From: CAKUFA01 sp963618735
GTDB taxonomy: Bacteria > Bacillota > Clostridia > Christensenellales > Aristaeellaceae
Assembly (NCBI GenBank): GCA_963618735.1
Contig: CAVEUM010000001.1
Location: forward strand, 74,294 to 138,293
DNA length: 64,000 bases
Reading direction: 5' to 3'
Every line of letters starts with the position of its first letter. Positions within the stretch are counted from its first letter, which is position 1. Shown piece by piece: positions 1 through 7,648 of this stretch. The position numbers and the translations under genes are program-made. The notes below the pieces were generated by a model that was given only the letters and a program-made list of their open reading frames with translations, was not told where the DNA came from and did no database searches.

Positions 1-1
1 C

Positions 2-658
2 ATTGGCCTTGGCATTCTGCTGAGCCTGAACAATGATTTGGCTGCCATGCTGATCTTTGGCGTGATCTGGGCGATCCTGATCTGCCTGATCAAGCACACG
101 GGCACAGCTTCGGCGGATACGATTATCAGCGTGTTTTCGTCCACAAGCATCGCACTTGGTCTGGTGATCCTTTCACGCGGCGGCGGTTTCGCCAAATATT
201 CTTCCCTGCTGATTGGCGATGTGCTGGCGGTGACACCGTCTGATCTTTTGTGGCTGTTGTGTGCACTGGTTGCGGGGGTGATCCTGTGGATGGTGATGTA
301 CAACAACCTTCTGCTGACGTCCATCAACCCGTCCCTGGCACGCAGCCGCGGCGTTCATACCCGACTGAGTGAAATGGCGTTTGTGGTGCTGGTGGCAGTG
401 GCCGTGATGCTGGCGATCCGCTGGGTGGGCGTGATGCTGATCAATGCACTGTTAATCCTTCCGGCCGCTGCCGGACGCAACCTGGCACGCAACAGCCGTC
501 AGCATGCCGTTTACAGCGTGTTGATCGCCCTCGTCTGCGGCATTGCAGGACTCATGAGTGCCTATGCCTGGGATACCTCTGCGGGTGCGGCTATTGTGCT
601 GTACGCTGCGGCCTGCTATGCTGTTTCGCTGGCACTGCGCCGTGTTCGCCGCGGATAA
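2..658 (+). CDS. ABC-3 family metal ion permease (5' end outside window)
   Basis: Membrane permease of an ABC importer of the ABC-3 family. Known members (ZnuB, MntB) carry Zn2+ or Mn2+ into the cell together with a separate ATPase and binding protein. The frame is open through the left edge, so the start is missing; about 218 residues are visible against a usual 260-290. Several hydrophobic segments can be read, including the core stretch 'LLILPAAAGRNLA' typical of the family. Metal specificity cannot be told from the sequence, and the partner genes presumably lie upstream. The next gene begins 21 bases after the stop behind a strong ribosome binding site, so the two may share a transcript. 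Confidence 0.8.
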   Translation: MGLGILLSLNNDLAAMLIFGVIWAILICLIKHTGTASADTIISVFSSTSIALGLVILSRGGGFAKYSSLLIGDVLAVTPSDLLWLLCALVAGVILWMVMYNNLLLTSINPSLARSRGVHTRLSEMAFVVLVAVAVMLAIRWVGVMLINALLILPAAAGRNLARNSRQHAVYSVLIALVCGIAGLMSAYAWDTSAGAAIVLYAAACYAVSLALRRVRRG

Positions 659-679
659 TAAACAACAAGGAGGTTCCGC

Positions 680-2170
680 ATGGAACGAATCCTGATCATT
701 ATGCCTGCAGACTGCTATGAGGATGCGGCTGCGGCATTGCAATCCGCCAGGGAAAATGCATTTTCTGCTCAGCGGATCAGTTATGGCATTGTTCTGCGAG
801 AGGAACCGAATGAAGAAGCACTGGCAGCAATGCGCGAGATGGGAACACTGCTTTTTCTGGCGCCTGCGGATGATCCATGGTCCAGCTTTCCTGCACTGTG
901 GCAGGGAGAAGGCTATGCGCTTTTGTCCCATCCTGCCATGCGCTTTACCCGTCATTGGGATATGATGCTCCTCAATGCTCTTCGCGCCTGCCGTTCGGAT
1001 AGCGACTGGCAGTGCGTGCTGACAGGCTTTCCGCCAACGCCGGATGACCCGGTGGATGCGGTGTCCCCTGTGGCGGCAGAAGGCTTTGACGCCGCAGGCT
1101 GCCTGTGCTTTCATAAAGGAACGCCGCTTCGGTACGCCAAAACGCCGGAAAAGGCCGCATTCCTGAATCCTGCTTTCTGCTTTGGCCCTGCAGCATTCTT
1201 CAACACCATGGCCGAAGAGGAACCGCCGCTTTTCCTGGCGGCATTTCGCAGCAAATGGGCGCTGTTTACCCTGCATAAGCCGCTTTTGCATATGGCGTGG
1301 AATACGTCCATACCGCCGTGTGTCATTCCGGCAGAGGAAGGCCGAGCCATGGGATTGGCACGCTTTCAAACGAAATTTCCCATGAAACTGGAAGAAAGAA
1401 AATTGACGGGCATGGCACGAACGGGAATTTTCAGTCCTGACCTTTGCTTTGCCACACACGTTCCCGTGATGGTGCGCCTGCAAGAGGCGTGGCATAATGG
1501 CCTTGCCCGCAAGAGCACGGTTTCACCGCTGTTCATCACGGCATACCGCACGCTTTCAGAGCCGGGGGAGTGCCTGCCGGAAGAGGATTTCTGCCGCTTT
1601 GGGCGACTGGCAGGGCTGAAGAATCTTGCGCTGCTGTGCTTTGCAGACGGGGATATGGCGCGGAGACTGATCCATATGCTTCCCAACGTGCTGGAGTACA
1701 AGGCGCGCTATGGCCTGCCTGTGCGTGTGGAAGCACAGGGGTCGGAGGCACGAAGGCTGACAGATTTGTCGAAGTCTTTCCTTCTGTCACAGGGGCGTGA
1801 AAAGTTCCTGAACCACACCCACTACGCGTGGATTGATTTCGGCTATCTGCGCTATCCCGTGTATGAACGTGCGGCCCTTGACTGGGAGGAACTCTGTTCG
1901 GATCGAATCGTTATCGCTACAGTGAATGATAAGGTTGATCCGTCCATGTTCATCGTGCCGGAAAAGCGGCTGAGTGATCTCTGCGCGGAGGTTCTTCGCC
2001 GCTCAGAAGAAAGCCTGCGTGTCCTGCATACGCTGCCTGAAGAAGCACAGCTTTGGCAGGAGATGCTTCATGATTTGCCTGACTGGTTTGAGCCTGTGGA
2101 ACTTCCTGCACGTAATGCTCTTCTGGATCTTGCCATGCTGAGCCGCTCAGAGGAATTTCATGCCCAATAA
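680..2170 (+). CDS. Two-part glycosyltransferase-like protein (GT60-like plus HtrL/YibB-like halves)
   Basis: Soluble 496-residue protein with no signal peptide or membrane segment. It starts 8 bases after AAGGAGG. Seen: the first ~210 residues have the layout of a GT-A fold, with an early 'ILIIMPADCYEDAAAAL' strand-helix and, near residue 95, 'MRFTRHWDMMLLNAL' followed by 'VLTGFPP'. This resembles the stretch after the metal-binding motif of GT60 (Skp1-type GlcNAc transferase) proteins, but the DSH acid of that motif is replaced by LSH. The second half (from ~270) opens with 'PLFITAYRTLSE' and contains 'YAWIDFGYLRYP', like the HtrL/YibB/WlaTC family found in surface-glycan loci. The domain assignments are inference. 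A terminator follows directly. A glycan-modifying role is plausible but unproven, and the first half may be non-catalytic. Confidence 0.5.
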   Translation: MERILIIMPADCYEDAAAALQSARENAFSAQRISYGIVLREEPNEEALAAMREMGTLLFLAPADDPWSSFPALWQGEGYALLSHPAMRFTRHWDMMLLNALRACRSDSDWQCVLTGFPPTPDDPVDAVSPVAAEGFDAAGCLCFHKGTPLRYAKTPEKAAFLNPAFCFGPAAFFNTMAEEEPPLFLAAFRSKWALFTLHKPLLHMAWNTSIPPCVIPAEEGRAMGLARFQTKFPMKLEERKLTGMARTGIFSPDLCFATHVPVMVRLQEAWHNGLARKSTVSPLFITAYRTLSEPGECLPEEDFCRFGRLAGLKNLALLCFADGDMARRLIHMLPNVLEYKARYGLPVRVEAQGSEARRLTDLSKSFLLSQGREKFLNHTHYAWIDFGYLRYPVYERAALDWEELCSDRIVIATVNDKVDPSMFIVPEKRLSDLCAEVLRRSEESLRVLHTLPEEAQLWQEMLHDLPDWFEPVELPARNALLDLAMLSRSEEFHAQ

Positions 2171-2182
2171 AGAAAGCGAAAG

Positions 2183-2206
2183 GCGACCTTCACAGGTCGC
2201 TTTTTT
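2183..2206 (+). terminator. Intrinsic terminator after the glycosyltransferase-like gene
   Basis: Six-pair GC-rich stem GCGACC/GGTCGC with a 6-base loop, followed by six Ts, 12 bases after the stop codon. Confidence 0.85.
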
Positions 2207-2243
2207 GCTATGGCAAGAAGACAACTTATCATATGCGAACAGT

Positions 2244-2272
2244 TTGCGCTGCATGCGGTTTTCATGTATAAT
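2244..2272 (+). promoter_or_regulatory. Predicted sigma-A promoter for the ATC-hydrolase-like gene
   Basis: A perfect TATAAT at 2267-2272 lies 17 bases after TTGCGC at 2244-2249. The -35 box matches only the TTG core. Transcription would begin about 35 bases before the start codon at 2317. Confidence 0.6.
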
Positions 2273-2316
2273 GAAATCATAAGATTGTTCTTCTTTCGAC
2301 CTGCAGGAGGTGCACC

Positions 2317-3024
2317 ATGCTGGAAAAGGATCTTCCGATTGATCGTACATGTCACGTTGTTTACACCAAGGCATGCAAGAAGCAGATGCGACAAATGCTG
2401 GAGAAGTACTACGTGCCTGAAGAACAGGAAAAGATGTGGGAAGCCTTCCAAATGAAGTTTGTTGAGTGCCTCAAAACGTGGCGAACGGATTTGGGCGGAG
2501 CAAAAAACTTCCACAACGGTCAGGGCGGGACGTACGATTGCATTGCCATGATGTGCTTTTACGACGTGTGCCGCGAAAAGGTTACGTTTCGGGATGTGGA
2601 AGTCATGGAGGAAAATCTCATGATGCCCTCCTTCCGCAAGCTGCGTTTCGTGAACATCAATCGCCCCTTCTGGAAAAAGCTCATGCACACAGCTTTTCTG
2701 AAAGCAAAATCCCGCTGCGATGCCTGGCATGATTACGAAATGCATGTCCAGCCCTATGATGCAGACAAGCCCATTGCGTATGATTTCACTTCCTGCCCTA
2801 CGGCGGAGTTTGCCAAGCAGTTTGGCTACACGGATATTGTGGCGGCGCTGTGCAATGTGGACTATGTCTGCCTGCAGCAGCTGCATGCCCGATTGATTCG
2901 CACAGGAACCTGCGTGGACTGTGCATGCTGTGATTACTGCATTGCGGGAGACCGGGACACGAAGGCCATAGCAGGGCATGAGGAATATGTGGATGAAGCA
3001 GGATTCCGCAGAAATCGAAAGTAA
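2317..3024 (+). CDS. L-2-amino-thiazoline-4-carboxylic acid (ATC) hydrolase-like protein
   Basis: 235-residue soluble protein starting 7 bases after GGAGG (CAGGAGGTGCACC). The fold pattern matches the ATC hydrolase family: a helical N-terminus, 'GGTYDCIAMMCFYDVC' in the middle, then 'DFTSCPTAEFAKQFGYTDI' and 'ALCNVDYVCLQQL', with a Cys-rich tail 'CVDCACCDYC'. The founding enzyme opens the ring of ATC on the way to L-cysteine in Pseudomonas. In anaerobes most homologues have no tested substrate, so the reaction is inference. The gene is followed after 13 bases by a U32-like gene, which suggests a shared job. Ten or so cysteines in 235 residues is unusual and may mean metal or sulfur chemistry. 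Confidence 0.65.
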   Translation: MLEKDLPIDRTCHVVYTKACKKQMRQMLEKYYVPEEQEKMWEAFQMKFVECLKTWRTDLGGAKNFHNGQGGTYDCIAMMCFYDVCREKVTFRDVEVMEENLMMPSFRKLRFVNINRPFWKKLMHTAFLKAKSRCDAWHDYEMHVQPYDADKPIAYDFTSCPTAEFAKQFGYTDIVAALCNVDYVCLQQLHARLIRTGTCVDCACCDYCIAGDRDTKAIAGHEEYVDEAGFRRNRK

Positions 3025-3037
3025 GGCGGAAACGTCA

Positions 3038-3946
3038 ATGAATACGGGGCATCCCAGGGCTACCTACCATCTTCCGGGACTCTTTGAATTTTACGATCTT
3101 TATCGCTTGTATCTGCCGCTTTTTCAGGAGCACCGTGAGTTCTTCTATGACTGGTGCGACATTGGCTCGCTCTATGGCGCACCTGCGGGATGCCTTTGGG
3201 GAGGCGGAAGGGTCAGTGACAGTGAATGCAACCCTCGTGCAGCGGTGCAACTGGCACGGAAGTACGGCATTTCCGCACGACTGACCTTCAGCAACTCACT
3301 CCTGCGCCCTGAGCATTTGCAGGATCATCGGTGCAATGCGCTATGTGCCCTTCTGTCAGAAGACGAGCCTGGGCAGAATGGCGTGATTGTGCACTCGGAA
3401 TTGTTGACGGACTATCTGCAAGAGCATTATCCGAAGCTCTATCTGGTGTCGTCTACAACGAAGGTGCTGACGGACTTTCATGATTTCCGTCAGGAAGCAG
3501 AACGAAAGGAATTTCGCTATGTGGTGCCTGATTTTCGGCTGAACAAGAGATTTGACAGTCTGCGCGAATTGCCTCAACCCTTGAAGGATAAGACGGAATT
3601 TCTTTGCAACGAATGCTGCTTCTTTGGCTGCAGGGAGCGCAAGCAGTGCTACGAGGCGGTGAGCCTGAAAAATCTTGGCGAGGATACCCGGGAACACCAC
3701 TGCAAAGCACCTGATGCGGCAGAAGGATACCGCTTTTCCAGAGCCATGCGGAATCCCGGGTTTATCAGCATCGAGGACATCCAACACACCTATTTGCCTA
3801 TGGGCTTTACCCAGTTCAAGATTGAAGGACGCGGCCTGGGCAGTGCCATGGTGCTGGAATTTTTGCTCTACTATATGGTCAAGCCTGAGCATCAGCTGGA
3901 GGTGCGGGAAGCCATTTATCTGGATGCCATGCTGGATTTGTTCTGA
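3038..3946 (+). CDS. U32 peptidase-like TIM-barrel protein with Cys cluster
   Basis: 302 residues from the ATG at 3038, which has AAGGCGG 8 bases upstream. A longer frame from 2978 would overlap the preceding gene by 47 bases and lacks a good ribosome site. Seen: 'AAVQLARKYGISARLTFSN', a cysteine group 'CNECCFFGCRERKQC' near residue 200, and 'FTQFKIEGRGLGSA' near the C-terminus. The KIEGR-type motif and the Cys group recall the U32 family (UbiU/V, TrhP and relatives), in which such cysteines hold Fe-S clusters. No substrate can be named. With the ATC-hydrolase-like gene it forms a two-gene operon closed by a terminator. Confidence 0.5.
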   Translation: MNTGHPRATYHLPGLFEFYDLYRLYLPLFQEHREFFYDWCDIGSLYGAPAGCLWGGGRVSDSECNPRAAVQLARKYGISARLTFSNSLLRPEHLQDHRCNALCALLSEDEPGQNGVIVHSELLTDYLQEHYPKLYLVSSTTKVLTDFHDFRQEAERKEFRYVVPDFRLNKRFDSLRELPQPLKDKTEFLCNECCFFGCRERKQCYEAVSLKNLGEDTREHHCKAPDAAEGYRFSRAMRNPGFISIEDIQHTYLPMGFTQFKIEGRGLGSAMVLEFLLYYMVKPEHQLEVREAIYLDAMLDLF

Positions 3947-3970
3947 AATTGCGGTGAAAGCTGCATAACA

Positions 3971-4010
3971 AAAAGAGGAGAAGCCACATCCATTGCGGCT
4001 TCTCCTTTTT
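3971..4010. terminator. Bidirectional terminator between U32-like gene and livF
   Basis: Ten-pair stem AGGAGAAGCC/GGCTTCTCCT with an 11-base loop. T-rich on the right for the plus strand and A-rich on the left, so it can end both the plus-strand pair and the minus-strand liv operon. Confidence 0.88.
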
Positions 4011-4026
4011 GCATTTCGTGAAAGGA

Positions 4027-4740
4027 TTACTTCGTTCCGAGATAAGCGTCCTGCACACGCTTGTCAGCCAGAAGCTCGGCACCGGTGCCGGACATGGTGA
4101 TGCGTCCCGTCTCCAGCACATAGGCATGATGGGCGCACCGCAGGGCGGCGTTGGCGTTCTGCTCAATCAGAAGGATGGTCATGCCTGTTTCGTTCAGCCG
4201 ACGAATGATGGAGAAAATATCCTTCACAATCAGCGGCGCAAGACCCAGAGAAGGCTCGTCCATCATCAGAATGCGGGGGCGGGTCATCATGGCACGGCCG
4301 ACGGCCAGCATCTGCTGCTCACCACCCGAAAGCGTACCGGCCTTCTGCCAGTTGCGCTCCTTCAGTCGGGGGAAGAGGGTGTAGACATGTTCGATGTCTG
4401 CCTCGATGCTTTCCTTATCCTTGCGGAGATAGGCACCAATCTGCAGGTTTTCTTTCACGGTCAGATTATCGAAAACACGACGGCCTTCAGGCACCAGCAC
4501 AATGCCTTCCGATACGGTACGCTGCGTATTTTGACTGGTGATGTCGCGTCCGTCATAAAGGATGCGTCCGCCGCTGGCGCGTTCCAGACCGCAAATGGTG
4601 CGAAGGGTAGTGGACTTGCCGGCACCGTTGGCACCAATCAGGGTTACAATTTCTCCCTCTTCTACATCGAAGGAGATGCCGCGCAGGGCGTCGATGCCGC
4701 CGTAATTGACGTGCAGATCTGTTACTTTCAGCAGGCTCAT
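4027..4740 (-). CDS. livF: Branched-chain amino acid ABC transporter ATPase LivF
   Basis: Second ATPase of the Liv importer; it powers uptake of Leu/Ile/Val at the inner face of the membrane. 237 residues, the usual LivF length. Motifs read in order: Walker A 'GANGAGKST' near residue 38, Q-loop, ABC signature 'LSGGEQQMLA', Walker B 'RILMMDEPSLGLAP', and switch His in 'ILLIEQNANAAL'. The LSGGEQQ signature and the NANAAL stretch are LivF-typical. The start overlaps the livG stop by four bases (ATGA), so translation is coupled. It is the last gene of livJHMGF and is followed by the shared terminator. Confidence 0.95.
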   Translation of the reverse strand: MSLLKVTDLHVNYGGIDALRGISFDVEEGEIVTLIGANGAGKSTTLRTICGLERASGGRILYDGRDITSQNTQRTVSEGIVLVPEGRRVFDNLTVKENLQIGAYLRKDKESIEADIEHVYTLFPRLKERNWQKAGTLSGGEQQMLAVGRAMMTRPRILMMDEPSLGLAPLIVKDIFSIIRRLNETGMTILLIEQNANAALRCAHHAYVLETGRITMSGTGAELLADKRVQDAYLGTK

Positions 4741-5576
4741 TCTTCATCCACCCCCAAATAGGCCGCGATGACTGCGGGATCATCCCGCACCTCAGCGGGG
4801 GTTCCCTGGGCAATCAGCTTGCCGAAATCAATGACATAAATGCGGTCGGAAATGTCCATGACCAGATTCATATGATGCTCAATCATGAAAATCGTCAGGC
4901 CGAACTGATCCTTGATGGTACGGATAAAATCACCCAACTCCTCAGTTTCCTGGGGGTTCATGCCAGCGGCAGGCTCGTCCAGCAACAGCAGCTTGGGGTC
5001 GGTAGCCAGGGCACGGGCAATTTCCAATCGGCGCTGCTTGCCGTAGGGGAGGGAAGTGGCCTTTTCTTCTGCCAGGTCGGCCAAACCAACCACGTCCAGC
5101 AGCTCCATGGCCTTTTTCCGCATGGCTGCTTCCTCACGGTAGTTCAGGCGGAAGGTAGCAGTGAACACATTGCTGGTGCGGCGGAGATGCGTGGCAATCA
5201 GCACGTTTTCAAACGCGGTCTGAGACTTGAAAAGCCGAATATTCTGGAAGGTACGGGCAATACCCAGCGCGGTGATTTTGTCGGGCGTCATGCGGATGTG
5301 CTTGCCAAGGTACATATCGCTGTTCTGCCCGGCATAGTCGCGCTTCATCTTTCCCGTGGGGTGATTCATGGCAATGGGCTTATCCCGGAAATACACGGCG
5401 CCGTTGGTCGGCTCGTAAACACCGGTGATGCAGTTGAAAGCCGTGGTTTTGCCGGCACCATTGGGGCCAATCAGGGCCACGATTTCACCTTCGTTGGCTT
5501 CCATGGACAGGTTGTTGATGGCAACCACGCCGCCAAACTGCATGGTGACGTTTTCTACACGCAATACACTGCTCAT
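4737..5576 (-). CDS. livG: Branched-chain amino acid ABC transporter ATPase LivG
   Basis: First ATPase of the Liv importer, pairing with LivF. 279 residues, somewhat longer than the usual ~255 because of an insert with 'RDYAGQNSDMYLGKHIRMTP' after the Walker A region. Walker A 'GPNGAGKTT', signature-like 'LPYGKQRRLEIARALA' (the LSYGxQR form of LivG), Walker B 'LLLLDEPAAGMNP' and the switch His in 'IFMIEHHMNLVM' are all present. It has a strong GGAGGTGA ribosome site and its start overlaps the livM stop (ATGA). Confidence 0.95.
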   Translation of the reverse strand: MSSVLRVENVTMQFGGVVAINNLSMEANEGEIVALIGPNGAGKTTAFNCITGVYEPTNGAVYFRDKPIAMNHPTGKMKRDYAGQNSDMYLGKHIRMTPDKITALGIARTFQNIRLFKSQTAFENVLIATHLRRTSNVFTATFRLNYREEAAMRKKAMELLDVVGLADLAEEKATSLPYGKQRRLEIARALATDPKLLLLDEPAAGMNPQETEELGDFIRTIKDQFGLTIFMIEHHMNLVMDISDRIYVIDFGKLIAQGTPAEVRDDPAVIAAYLGVDEE

Positions 5577-6655
5577 GCCTTCGTCACCTCCTGCTTGTTT
5601 TTACGCTTGGGAATTTTCAGGTTCCACAACTCGCGGTCGCCCATCAGGCCTTGACGGAAGAACAACACAACGATCATGATAACGATGGAGAACACCACCA
5701 TGCGGAAGCCGGAGCCCAGCAGCGGTACCTGGAAATCATTGATGAAGGTGGTGTTGTCCAGGAAGCGGAGCCACCATTCACTGCAGGCAATAAACAGGAA
5801 GGAAGCAATGACGCTGCCGGAAACGCTGCCCATGCCGCCGATGACCACAATCAGCAGAATCTCGTACGTCATGGAAGACTTGAAGGCATTGGCCTGCAGG
5901 GAACCCTGATACATGGCCAGCAGGGCACCGCCCACGCCGGCAAAGAAAGAACTGATCACGAAGGACATCTGCTTGTGATGGAACAGATTGATGCCCATAG
6001 CCTCTGCGGCAATTTCGTCATCACGGATGGCCTTGAAGGCACGGCCGTAGGTGGAGTTGATTAAAAGCAGAATGATGCCGATGCATATGCCGGACACGAT
6101 GAAGGGGAACAGCACGGTGCATCCGCTCATCAGGGAGTTGAAGGTGGGATAAGTCTTCAAAAGGTTGGATCCATTGGTGATAGGTCCAAGGCTGTCCCAT
6201 TGCACAATGGCGCGAATGATTTCCGCAAAGCCAAGGGTAGCAATGGCCAGGTAGTCGCTCTTCAAACGAAGCACGGGGAGACCAATCAGTGCGGCGAAAA
6301 TGGCGGCCACTACGCCAGCCAGCACCAGTGCAAGAATGAAGTTGAGTTCAACGGTGACGCAGCCGCCAGCGTAGTACTGATACACAGCCTGGCGCTTGGC
6401 CAGCGGGATAGTCAGCACGGCATAGGTGTATGCGCCGACCAGCATGAAACCAGCCTGACCAAGGGAGAACAAGCCGGTGAAGCCATTCAGCAGGTTCATG
6501 GAAACGGCAATCAGGGCATAGACGGCGCCCTTCTTCAGCACGGTGACCAGCATGGAGCTGGCGCCCTGCGTTTCTTCAGCCAGCCAGGCAAGGAAAAAGA
6601 TGAGCGCTACCGCGGCCACACAGCAGAGGGTCTTCCAAAGGGGTTGCTTTTTCAT
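5573..6655 (-). CDS. livM: Branched-chain amino acid ABC transporter permease LivM
   Basis: Membrane permease that forms the Liv channel with LivH. 360 residues from the ATG at 6655, which has GAGGTGA 6 bases upstream; an upstream in-frame start at 6694 would run into livH and lacks a ribosome site. Eight to ten hydrophobic segments. Family landmarks: 'LNGFTGLFSLGQAGFMLVGA' near residue 55, the EAA-like loop 'GRAFKAIRDDEIAAEAMGIN', and 'MYQGSLQANAF'. The C-terminal tail is Lys/Arg-rich and cytoplasmic. Confidence 0.94.
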   Translation of the reverse strand: MKKQPLWKTLCCVAAVALIFFLAWLAEETQGASSMLVTVLKKGAVYALIAVSMNLLNGFTGLFSLGQAGFMLVGAYTYAVLTIPLAKRQAVYQYYAGGCVTVELNFILALVLAGVVAAIFAALIGLPVLRLKSDYLAIATLGFAEIIRAIVQWDSLGPITNGSNLLKTYPTFNSLMSGCTVLFPFIVSGICIGIILLLINSTYGRAFKAIRDDEIAAEAMGINLFHHKQMSFVISSFFAGVGGALLAMYQGSLQANAFKSSMTYEILLIVVIGGMGSVSGSVIASFLFIACSEWWLRFLDNTTFINDFQVPLLGSGFRMVVFSIVIMIVVLFFRQGLMGDRELWNLKIPKRKNKQEVTKA

Positions 6656-6665
6656 CTGAATCACC

Positions 6666-7544
6666 TCAAACCTTCTCAGCTGTCTTTTCGCCAAACAGTC
6701 CGTTAGGCTTGAAGATCAGGATAACGATCAGCAGGGCAAACGTGAAAGCATCAGAGAAAGCTGTGTAGCCAGCGGCTTTGATCAGGTTTTCACAAATGCC
6801 GATAATAAAGGCGCCGATCACAGCACCGGGGATGGAACCAATACCGCCGAACACTGCAGCTACGAAGGCCTTCAGGCCGGGCATGGCGCCAACAGTGGGG
6901 GTGACGGTGGAGTAATTGGTGAAGTAGAGCATGGAGCCTACTGCAGCCAATGCGGAACCAAGGATAAAGGTGGCGGAAATGACGTTGTTGATCTTGATGC
7001 CCATGAGCTGCGCTGTTTCAAAGTCCTTGGATACGGCGCGCATGGCCATGCCGATCTTGGTGTGGTTGATCAGCAGCACCAACGCCACCACCAGAATCAC
7101 CGTCAGCACAGGGGTAACCAGGGTGACTACCTTGGTGCTGGCAGAGCCGATGGTGATGGTGTCGGAGATCCAGGGAAGCACGGGATATTGCTTGGCCAGA
7201 CCGCCCGTGACATACCACATCAGGTTTTGCAGCAGATAGGAGGTGCCGATGGCGGAAATCATGATGGACATACGGGGCGCGGTACGCAGCGGCTTGTAGG
7301 CCACACGCTCCACCAGGAAGCCCAGAATCACCGTCAGCAGAATGACCAGCGGAACGGAAATGCTCAGGGGAAGGGCAGCGGTCAGGTACACCATGAAGAA
7401 ACCGGCTGCGGTGAAGATATCGCCGTGGGCAAAGTTGATCAGTCGCAGAATGCCGTAGACCATGGTGTAGCCAACAGCGATCAGCGCGTATTGCCCGCCG
7501 ACCGATATGCCAGCCAGCAGATAGGGGAGAAGCGAGTCGAACAT
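6666..7544 (-). CDS. livH: Branched-chain amino acid ABC transporter permease LivH
   Basis: Partner permease of LivM, 292 residues, the standard length. The N-terminus 'LLAGISVGGQYALIAVGYTM' and 'GILRLINFAHGDIFTAAGF' are hallmark LivH sequences, and 'MGIKINNVISATFILGSALA' forms the ATPase-contact loop and next helix. Start ATG at 7544 behind GGAGG. Expression probably passes through the hairpin just upstream at 7581-7625, which would lower permease levels relative to the binding protein. Confidence 0.95.
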   Translation of the reverse strand: MFDSLLPYLLAGISVGGQYALIAVGYTMVYGILRLINFAHGDIFTAAGFFMVYLTAALPLSISVPLVILLTVILGFLVERVAYKPLRTAPRMSIMISAIGTSYLLQNLMWYVTGGLAKQYPVLPWISDTITIGSASTKVVTLVTPVLTVILVVALVLLINHTKIGMAMRAVSKDFETAQLMGIKINNVISATFILGSALAAVGSMLYFTNYSTVTPTVGAMPGLKAFVAAVFGGIGSIPGAVIGAFIIGICENLIKAAGYTAFSDAFTFALLIVILIFKPNGLFGEKTAEKV

Positions 7545-7580
7545 ACGTCATTCCTCCATTGGAAAGTGGATACTCTGTGG

Positions 7581-7625
7581 AAAATAAGAAAGCGAACCCG
7601 CGCTTTTCACGGGCACGGGTTCGCT
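7581..7625 (-). terminator. Hairpin between livJ and livH (partial terminator)
   Basis: Ten-pair stem AGCGAACCCG/CGGGTTCGCT around a 15-base loop. On the minus strand it is followed by TTCTTATTTT. It sits between the binding-protein gene and the permease/ATPase genes, a place where leaky terminators or 3'-end-stabilising hairpins commonly set a higher binding-protein dose. Confidence 0.7.
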
Positions 7626-7648
7626 GTTCATTCTTTTACGGAGATGGA

